Of a DNA stretch of 10,670 nt, positions 5,938 to 10,670 are shown one piece after another. Position numbers and translations under genes: made by a program. The stretch is from JBDSKH01 sp050245915. Lineage in GTDB: Bacteria > Actinomycetota > Actinomycetes > Actinomycetales > Microbacteriaceae. The stretch covers positions 1 to 10,670 of the forward strand of contig JBFWWZ010000065.1 in the NCBI GenBank assembly GCA_050245915.1, given 5' to 3'. The notes beneath the pieces were generated by a model, which saw nothing but the letters and a program-made list of their open reading frames with translations, was not told where the DNA came from and made no database searches. Positions within the stretch are counted from its first letter, which is position 1; every line of letters starts with the position of its first letter.

Positions 5938-7461
5938 TTACGCTCCTGTTGGTTCCCCGGCCGAACCCGCGGCCGCGGACTCCACACCGGTCTTGATCGA
6001 TCCGGCCACCTGGCCGGCACCCTGCGCCGCAGCGATCCCCGCAGCGACGGGGATCCCCACACCCGTGGCCGCGGCAGCGCCTGCAGCACCCCCCGCCGCG
6101 GCACCGCCGCCGGCGGCCGCGCCGCCACCCGCTGCACCGCCGCTCGAGGCGGCACCGAACGAAGGCGCGGATGTCGCCCCGGACGGAGCGGAAGATGATG
6201 CGGGAGCGGTCACCGAGGAAGAGCTCGTGCGCGTGATCGCGCCCGTCGCCGCCTCGAGGCCCGCAGCGGCACCCATCGCGCCCATCGCGAGGCCAGCGCC
6301 ACCACCGATGACGGCGGATGTCATCGGCATCACGAAACGCATGAGTGCCGGGAGTGCCACGAGTGCAATGACCATGAGAGCCATGCCGGTCAGGATCGAC
6401 ACCAGTCCGCTGCCGTCCGCAGCGAACGCGTCGGAGCCGACCAGCCAGAACGCGGCCGCGTAGATGAGCGCCGCGGCGGGCTTGTAGAGGATGAAGGCGA
6501 TCGTCCACCCGATCGCCTTCTGAAACCACTGCCGACCCATCTGCGTGTTCGTGAAGCTCGCGGTCAGTGGCAGCACGCCGGCGAGGATCACCAGGAGTCC
6601 GCCGCGGACCACCATGAGGATGATCTGCACGACAGCGAGCAGCATGGCGATCACGGCGAGCACGAGCACAAGCAGCAGCCCCAAGGGTGATGTGGCGCTC
6701 AGCGCGATCATCCCGGCGATGTTCGTGCCGAAGCATTGCGACTGCCCGGCATCCGACACGTCGCAGCCGGTCGCGCTGTTCAGCACCCAGATCGAGAAGG
6801 CATCGGTCGCGCCCACGGCGAGACCGATGACCGTCAAGCCTGCGCCGGACACGACGAGGAGAGTCAGAAGTGACTGCAGGAGATCCTTCCCAGGATTCGC
6901 GCGCTGCTCCCACGCCATGCGCAGGCCGGCGATGATGACCGACACGACGGCCATCGCACCGACGAAGTACCAGAGCGAGTTCTGCAAGAACCCGACCGCC
7001 GACGTCGAGCCGTCCGGCGCCGACGACGGAAGGATCGCCGACACCAGGCCGGTGGCGCCGGAGATGAGGATGACAGAGGCGAACACGATGCCGAGGCGAC
7101 CGACGAGCTGCCCGCCGTCACCACGGCGAAGCCGAATCGCGAACATCGCCGCAATTCCGATAATCGACAGTGTGCAGATCACGAGTGCGATCCACATGAC
7201 GTAGCTCAGGATCGTCGACACCTCGTCACCGACCGGCGGCGCGCCAGCGCTCGTCGCCGTGCCGGCATCCAGCACGGGCGTCGGAACCGACACCCAGACC
7301 GTGCCGAGACTCGCGATCGTCTGCCCGAAACCCTCAAGCGCCTGATTCGTCAGCTCCTGCAGCGTGTTGTTGGCCGCGGCCGACACGATGTCGTTGACCC
7401 CTTCGCTTACGCACTCCGCCGGGTGCGTGATTGCGTAGATGGGATCCGAGCACTCGTCCAC
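5938..7461 (-). CDS. TrbL/VirB6-like polytopic membrane protein
   Basis: 507 residues. A short N-terminal region with Cys4 and Cys17 contains an amphipathic stretch and is followed by about seven to eight hydrophobic helices: near 85-108, 122-145, 160-180, 196-217, 257-300 (probably two), 317-341 and 352-375. The central VVQIILMVVRGGLLVILAGVLP segment (277-298), followed by the NTQMGRQWFQKAIGW loop (305-319), fits TrbL/VirB6-type inner-membrane channel proteins. Cys233 and Cys243 in the loop before helix five could form a disulfide outside the membrane. From about residue 385 the tail is extremely Ala/Gly/Ser-rich, a probably flexible segment of more than 100 residues. The GTG start (7461-7459) has GGGAG (complement of 7469-7473) at a reasonable distance inside the preceding gene's end and lies 3 bp after that gene's stop. 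It would form the membrane pore of the transfer system. Confidence 0.85.
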   Translation of the reverse strand: MDECSDPIYAITHPAECVSEGVNDIVSAAANNTLQELTNQALEGFGQTIASLGTVWVSVPTPVLDAGTATSAGAPPVGDEVSTILSYVMWIALVICTLSIIGIAAMFAIRLRRGDGGQLVGRLGIVFASVILISGATGLVSAILPSSAPDGSTSAVGFLQNSLWYFVGAMAVVSVIIAGLRMAWEQRANPGKDLLQSLLTLLVVSGAGLTVIGLAVGATDAFSIWVLNSATGCDVSDAGQSQCFGTNIAGMIALSATSPLGLLLVLVLAVIAMLLAVVQIILMVVRGGLLVILAGVLPLTASFTNTQMGRQWFQKAIGWTIAFILYKPAAALIYAAAFWLVGSDAFAADGSGLVSILTGMALMVIALVALPALMRFVMPMTSAVIGGGAGLAMGAMGAAAGLEAATGAITRTSSSSVTAPASSSAPSGATSAPSFGAASSGGAAGGGAAAGGGAAAGGAAGAAAATGVGIPVAAGIAAAQGAGQVAGSIKTGVESAAAGSAGEPTGA

Positions 7462-7464
7462 GGG

Positions 7465-8181
7465 TCAGGCTCCCGACCACGGGATATAGCCGCCAAGGCT
7501 TTGAAGCTGCGACGGGGAATACGGCAGGCCGGTGTCCGTAGTGGCCAATCGCCAGTCTCCCTCCTGCCACGTGAACTCGATCGGCATGCTGATCAATCCA
7601 GGCGTAGGCGATGTCACCTGCCAGGCGACATCGATGATCGCGGTAGAGGCCGAGTACTCGAGTACCCGGAACCCAGCGACCTGCAGCCTGGACGATGAGG
7701 GCTCGGAGGGGTTGCTGGCGGAGTCCGCCTCAGCCTGATCCCTAACGGGTCCCTCCTCGAGCAGCATCCAGATCCTCGGCTGGAGCCGCGGATCGCTGCT
7801 CAGCGCGACGTAGTTGGCTGCCGCGTACAGAGCACCCTCGGCAGTGTGTGCAAAGCAGGTGCGGAACCCGTCGTCGTCGACGACGCCGGGGCCGACTTCG
7901 GGGTCGGTCGGTGCCGCGACGGTGCCGACCAGCTCCCACTCATTGTCGGGGGCCTCGGTCAGCGAGCTCTCGGTCTCGAAGTCCTCGAGACCGCACACGC
8001 TTTCGTCCTCGGCTGAGGGGCCCGGCCCAGTCGTGCCGGTCGGTGTCGGGTCGGGGTCGCCCTGGGAGGTGAGGCCCACGATGACCGCGATGCCACCGGC
8101 GACGACGATGAGCAGAACGACGATCGCCGCGGCGATGAAGCCGGGGCGAGTGAACGGGCTGGGCTGCGCGTTGTCCGACAC
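7465..8181 (-). CDS. Single-pass exported protein of the transfer operon, possibly VirB8-like
   Basis: 238 residues, GTG start (8181-8179) with AGAAGGA upstream. One membrane helix (about 14-37) follows a short N-terminus. Then comes a Pro/Thr/Gly linker (about 41-60) and an outer domain of about 175 residues with two cysteines (Cys63 and Cys109) that could pair. The segment TAEGALYAAANYVALSSDP (113-131) followed by strand-like stretches (RVLEYSASTAIIDVAWQV, then EFTWQEGDWRLA) resembles NTF2-like folds, the fold of VirB8/TcpC-type assembly factors. That assignment is inference from topology and pattern. The position between the pilin-like gene and the VirB6-like gene supports a structural role outside the membrane. 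I know similar proteins in actinobacterial transfer loci only as conserved hypotheticals. Confidence 0.75.
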   Translation of the reverse strand: MSDNAQPSPFTRPGFIAAAIVVLLIVVAGGIAVIVGLTSQGDPDPTPTGTTGPGPSAEDESVCGLEDFETESSLTEAPDNEWELVGTVAAPTDPEVGPGVVDDDGFRTCFAHTAEGALYAAANYVALSSDPRLQPRIWMLLEEGPVRDQAEADSASNPSEPSSSRLQVAGFRVLEYSASTAIIDVAWQVTSPTPGLISMPIEFTWQEGDWRLATTDTGLPYSPSQLQSLGGYIPWSGA

Positions 8182-8203
8182 GATCGGTTCCTTCTACTCG
8201 AGG

Positions 8204-8500
8204 TCAGGCGCCGGAGATGAATCCGACGAGCGACACCGCCGAGCCGACGAGGATGCAGGCGATGGCGATGTAGAGCAATCCGCCGAGTTCGCCGGCGGCT
8301 TCACCGCGGCGGACGTTGATGGCGATTTTCACGGCGATGATGATGATGCCGATGACCGCCGCGATCAGGCCGAGCCACTTGGCCCAGCCGAGGATCACCG
8401 CGACGGGGCCTTCGGCGCCGGGCGGCGCCACCGGGTCAGGGTCGGGGATGAGCGTGGGGACGATCGTCAGAACGTCGACGGCGGTTGCGAGGAGTGACAT
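8204..8500 (-). CDS. Small two-helix membrane protein, candidate pilin or channel subunit (VirB2-like)
   Basis: 98 residues, ATG start (8500-8498), with GAAGGG about 8 bases upstream. A Pro-rich outer segment (DPDPVAPPGAEGP, 20-32) precedes two hydrophobic helices (about 42-62 and 74-95). These are joined by a short polar loop with a basic start, NVRRGEAAGELGG (62-74). Size and two-helix hairpin with a basic loop match VirB2/TrbC-type pilins and similar small T4SS subunits of actinobacteria. No typical long signal peptide is visible, though the first 17 residues are mildly hydrophobic and could be cleaved. Sequence alone does not prove pilin function; a small membrane accessory protein is the alternative. 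It lies 16 bp after the DUF6668-like gene and 22 bp before the next gene, larger gaps than elsewhere in the operon. Confidence 0.75.
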   Translation of the reverse strand: MSLLATAVDVLTIVPTLIPDPDPVAPPGAEGPVAVILGWAKWLGLIAAVIGIIIIAVKIAINVRRGEAAGELGGLLYIAIACILVGSAVSLVGFISGA

Positions 8501-8516
8501 TTGTGAGCCCTTCGGA

Positions 8517-9119
8517 TTAGTGCGTGGTGGACGAGAGGTAGAGATCCTTGAACATCGGAGCGAAGCCCCGATGAAGGTCGGTGGCGCTGACGGGTGCGAA
8601 CCGCCAGGCGTCGACCCAGGGCAGCGTCCACGTGCGTGGTACTCCCCCGCTGACGACCTGAATCAGGTCGCGAAGTTCCTTCGGCAGCCGCCCCGGAATG
8701 TCGGGGACGAGGGCGAGGCCCTCGAGTTGGATGCCGTCGCCGAGCACGCCGGCAGCCCACTCGGTAGCGGCGCGCTGCGCCGCGGTCAGGCCGGCGAAGT
8801 TCGTCCGCGCCACCAGGACGACCCGGTTCACGATGCCGGCGGACTCGGGAACCGGCCAGGCGTGGTCTGCCGCTCGGGAGCCCTGAGCGATCGTCGCCAG
8901 AGCCGACTCCCCAGCGCCGCCGGCCACGCCGACCCACCAGACGGTCGCCGTGTGACCGGTGACGCGCTGCGGCAGGCGATCAGCCTGGTCTGGCACTGGG
9001 ACGCCGAACTGGGGCCCGGTCACCACGGGCTGGGACGACTCCTCAACCGTGGGCGGTGGGGTGATGAACGCGGGCGACCGCGCGGCGGCCGCCTTGAGCC
9101 ACGGGTTCTGTTCTTCCAT
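8517..9119 (-). CDS. DUF6668-like protein with a degenerate P-loop
   Basis: 200 residues, first gene of the minus-strand operon. ATG start (9119-9117) with a strong AGGGGG site about 7 bases upstream. The first 55 residues are Pro-rich and likely disordered. Then WWVGVAGGAGESALATIAQG (61-80) looks like the first strand, P-loop and helix of a ParA/MinD-type NTPase, but Glu71 stands where Walker A has its lysine. Later elements fit the same fold: VNRVVLVARTNFAGLTAAQ (98-116), LEGLALVPDIPGRLPKELRD (132-151) and TWTLPWVDAWR (163-173). I recognise this pattern as DUF6668, found in actinobacterial conjugation clusters; the family name is from memory. It has no membrane segment. A regulatory or assembly role in the transfer system is inferred from its place at the head of the operon. 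Nucleotide binding is doubtful without the lysine. Confidence 0.8.
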   Translation of the reverse strand: MEEQNPWLKAAAARSPAFITPPPTVEESSQPVVTGPQFGVPVPDQADRLPQRVTGHTATVWWVGVAGGAGESALATIAQGSRAADHAWPVPESAGIVNRVVLVARTNFAGLTAAQRAATEWAAGVLGDGIQLEGLALVPDIPGRLPKELRDLIQVVSGGVPRTWTLPWVDAWRFAPVSATDLHRGFAPMFKDLYLSSTTH

Positions 9120-9193
9120 CTGGATCCCCCTGATCGCTAGCGCCTAGTTTCCCTCACCTGACCCAACCGAGTTGTCTACCCTCGGCGATGTGG

Positions 9194-9222
9194 ATAGTAG
9201 CCACTGAGCCCGACGCAGTGAA
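9194..9222 (-). promoter_or_regulatory. Probable promoter of the minus-strand transfer operon
   Basis: On the minus strand TTCACT (complement of 9217-9222; 4 of 6 to TTGACA) and TACTAT (complement of 9194-9199; 4 of 6 to TATAAT, with both ends matching) are separated by exactly 17 bases. Transcription would start near 9187, leaving a leader of about 68 bases before the ATG at 9119. It is the best promoter-like pair I found in the divergent intergenic region. Both boxes lie inside the inverted repeat 9195-9227 except for one base, so a protein bound there would control the operon. Confidence 0.5.
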
Positions 9223-9227
9223 TACTA
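9195..9227. promoter_or_regulatory. Imperfect inverted repeat, candidate operator
   Basis: TAGTAGCCACTG (9195-9206) and CAGTGAATACTA (9216-9227) are reverse complements at 10 of 12 positions, separated by 9 bases. The centre-to-centre spacing of the arms is 21 bases, two helical turns, which suits a dimeric regulator binding one face of the DNA. It lies between the divergent transfer operon and the lipoprotein gene and covers the probable minus-strand promoter. No regulator gene is visible in the window. Confidence 0.5.
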
Positions 9228-9232
9228 CCGGC

Positions 9233-9238
9233 TAGAGT
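9233..9238 (+). promoter_or_regulatory. Candidate -10 box for the plus-strand lipoprotein gene
   Basis: TAGAGT fits the TANNNT pattern of actinobacterial -10 boxes, but nothing resembling TTGACA lies 16-18 bases upstream. Transcription would start near 9245, leaving a leader of about 60 bases before the ATG at 9307. A second possibility is TACTAC (9223-9228) with GCCACT (9200-9205) 17 bases upstream, the mirror image of the minus-strand promoter within the inverted repeat. Both are weak. Confidence 0.3.
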
Positions 9239-9306
9239 GATTTATGACCCCCAGTATTGAAAAGTACCGGGGACAGGCTACGGCCCACGACCGTCAGGGA
9301 GTCGAA

Positions 9307-9801
9307 ATGCGTAACACCCTCACCGCAATCGCGGTGGCGATCGCCACCGCTGCGACCCTCACGGGCTGCATCGGTGCTGACCCGACCCCGGAGCCGACCG
9401 AGACAGGACAGACCCTGCCGACAACCGCCCCGACGAACACGATCGACGACGGCGAAGTCGTCATCCCCCCGGAGGTGTCGAGCGCCAGCGGTACCGCCGC
9501 GCTCGAGGCGGCCTCGACTGCCCTCTCGAAGTTCGCGCAGCCTGATCTCTCGGCCGAGGAATGGTTCAACCAGATGGTGCCGCTTCTCAGTCAAGCGGCA
9601 GCGATCGCGTACGGGGGAACCGACCCCGCTCAGATCCCCGTGCGCCAGGTGACCGGCGCCGGTCGCATCCTCGAGGGAAGCACCGAGGTCAGCCTGATCG
9701 TTGAGGTGCCGACCGACGTCGGCCCCTACTTCGTCACCCTGATCCGCCAGGACGTGACAGCGCCTTGGCTGGCTGACCGGATCCGACCGGTGGAAGGCTG
9801 A
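9307..9801 (+). CDS. Putative lipoprotein of the transfer locus
   Basis: 164 residues. The start MRNTLTAIAVAIATAATLTGC is a classic lipoprotein signal: one Arg, a hydrophobic core, then the lipobox LTGC with Cys21 as lipidation site. CAGGGAG (9295-9301) is a good ribosome site for the ATG at 9307; the in-frame ATG at 9244 would add 21 hydrophilic residues before the signal. After Cys21 there is a Pro/Thr/Glu linker (about 22-50), then a compact domain of about 110 residues with helix-like LEAASTALSKFAQP and a strand-rich end (VSLIVEVPTD, PYFVTLIRQDV). The product should be anchored on the outer face of the cytoplasmic membrane. The domain is not one I can name; its small alpha-then-beta layout resembles the NTF2-like outer domain of other T4SS proteins, which is inference. 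The gene ends 2 bp before the murein-hydrolase gene, so the two are co-transcribed. Confidence 0.85.
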   Translation: MRNTLTAIAVAIATAATLTGCIGADPTPEPTETGQTLPTTAPTNTIDDGEVVIPPEVSSASGTAALEAASTALSKFAQPDLSAEEWFNQMVPLLSQAAAIAYGGTDPAQIPVRQVTGAGRILEGSTEVSLIVEVPTDVGPYFVTLIRQDVTAPWLADRIRPVEG

Positions 9802-9803
9802 CC

Positions 9804-10670
9804 GTGAACGGCAAGGGGGGCTTGGGGGTCGCGGCGTTCGTCGCCGCCCCGTTGCTCGTCGTCGGCGGGCTTCTGGCCGCGATCCTCCTCATCTTCGGCC
9901 CAGCGCAGGAGGCCGGCGCGTGCGCGCCCGGGCGAACCGTTGACCTGCAGAAGATTCCCGGCACACCGATCGCCGGCTACAGCGGCGAGCAGCTCGAGAA
10001 CGCCGCGCACATCATGAACGCGGCCACCACCCTCCACTTGGACCGTGGAGCGCAGATCCTCGGTGTCATGGCCGCGATGACCGAATCCGAGCTGCGGTCC
10101 CTGGACCACAGCACCGGCACCGACCCGTCGCGGCGGGGGCTGTTCCAGCAGCCCGACGAACCCGAGTGGGGTTCGCTGGCTGACCGGATGGATCCCACGC
10201 TCAGCGCCACCAACTTCTTCCTGCAGCTGCAGACGGTGAACAGTTGGGCGAGCCTTCCGCCGAGCGTCGCGGTGTTCCGCGTTCAGGGCGGAGCCGACCC
10301 GTACCGCTTCGAGACCGCCCACGCCGACGCCGCACTCGTCGTCGGCACCCTCGCCGGCGGCGGCGAGGTCATCTGTCAGGGCGGCAACCTCGTCTTCCCA
10401 CTCGACGCCGGATTCCAGATGACATCGAAGTACGGCTACCGGGGCCAGGTCGTCCCCGGGGTGACGATCAACCCGTGGCACGCCGCGGTCGATCTGCAGA
10501 ACTGGCCGGGCGCGTGCGGCGCGCCGGTCTACGCGATCACCGCCGGCACCGTGACTCACAAGGCCGGCTATCAGCTCTCGGTGAAGAGCCCGGACGGTTA
10601 CACCGTGTCGTACCTGCACATGAGACTCGTCGACATCCCCGTCGACGTGGGCGACCAGGTGGGAGCGGGC
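9804..10670 (+). CDS. Membrane-anchored lysozyme-like / M23 peptidase murein hydrolase, cut by the right edge
   Basis: 289 residues visible, open to the window end. GTG start (9804) with GGAAGG (9792-9797) upstream. A membrane helix (about 8-32) is followed by a lysozyme/transglycosylase-like domain (about 60-185): AQILGVMAAMTESELRSL (83-100), with Glu94 the likely catalytic acid, and GLFQQ (112-116), a hallmark of these folds in actinobacterial hydrolases. Then a linker leads to an M23 (lysostaphin/LytM-type) peptidase: the H-x3-D zinc motif WHAAVDL (His226, Asp230), the PVYAITAGTV strand pair (241-250), and YLHM (270-273) with His272 as third ligand, then VDVGDQVGAG at the edge. It would cut glycan strands and peptide cross-links to let the secretion channel through the wall, the role VirB1-like or CwlT-like enzymes play in conjugation. 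It is probably active outside the membrane. The C-terminus is not visible. Confidence 0.9.
   Translation, partial: MNGKGGLGVAAFVAAPLLVVGGLLAAILLIFGPAQEAGACAPGRTVDLQKIPGTPIAGYSGEQLENAAHIMNAATTLHLDRGAQILGVMAAMTESELRSLDHSTGTDPSRRGLFQQPDEPEWGSLADRMDPTLSATNFFLQLQTVNSWASLPPSVAVFRVQGGADPYRFETAHADAALVVGTLAGGGEVICQGGNLVFPLDAGFQMTSKYGYRGQVVPGVTINPWHAAVDLQNWPGACGAPVYAITAGTVTHKAGYQLSVKSPDGYTVSYLHMRLVDIPVDVGDQVGAG

Noticed and set aside
5855..6913. Minus-strand Arg-rich frame overlapping the VirB6-like gene
   Set aside because: It lies out of frame within the membrane-protein gene, with a composition typical of a shifted frame.
7654..7665. Perfect 12-bp palindrome GTACTCGAGTAC inside the single-pass protein gene
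   Set aside because: It is fully explained by codons of an ordinary coding stretch (VLEYS region) and has no associated promoter or repeat, so it is most likely chance.
9726..10619. 297-codon minus-strand frame opposite the lipoprotein end and the hydrolase gene
   Set aside because: The plus strand encodes recognisable lysozyme-like and M23 motifs, and the minus frame shows no domain.

Overview
The window is high-GC DNA with actinobacterial gene style: GTG starts as common as ATG, stop/start overlaps, Ala/Gly/Pro/Arg-rich proteins. The protein families (SCO6880, DUF4913, DUF6668) are ones I associate with conjugative plasmids and integrative elements of Actinomycetota. A Microbacteriaceae-like host is plausible but is inference. 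I see no rRNA, tRNA, CRISPR array, transposase or integrase. Whether this is a plasmid or an integrated element cannot be decided here.

Layout. (1) 1-144, minus strand: N-terminus of an unrecognised protein that runs off the left edge. (2) 145-504: gene-free. It holds a striking nested inverted repeat at 378-436 and a small hairpin at 441-456, a candidate oriT or other cis-acting DNA site. (3) 505-9119, minus strand: one tight eight-gene operon read right to left. The order is a DUF6668-like ATPase-fold protein, a small two-helix pilin-like protein, a single-pass exported protein, a TrbL/VirB6-like polytopic membrane protein, an SCO6880-family protein (VirB3-like helices plus a VirB4 N-terminal-like part), a separate VirB4-type ATPase, a VirD4/TraG-type coupling ATPase, and a DUF4913 protein. 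The last four genes are joined by three 4-base stop/start overlaps. (4) 9120-9306: divergent control region with a good minus-strand promoter lying inside an imperfect 12-bp inverted repeat. (5) 9307-10670, plus strand: a lipoprotein gene, then 2 bp later a membrane-anchored lysozyme-like plus M23-peptidase protein cut by the right edge.

Together these encode most of a Gram-positive type IV secretion (conjugation) machine. VirD4/TraG would recruit DNA. The split VirB4 pair and the VirB6-like protein would form the inner-membrane channel. The small two-helix protein is a candidate pilin or channel subunit. The lipoprotein and the two-domain murein hydrolase would open and occupy the cell wall. 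No relaxase is visible. The cut left-edge gene and the structured 145-504 region are where DNA-processing functions could lie.
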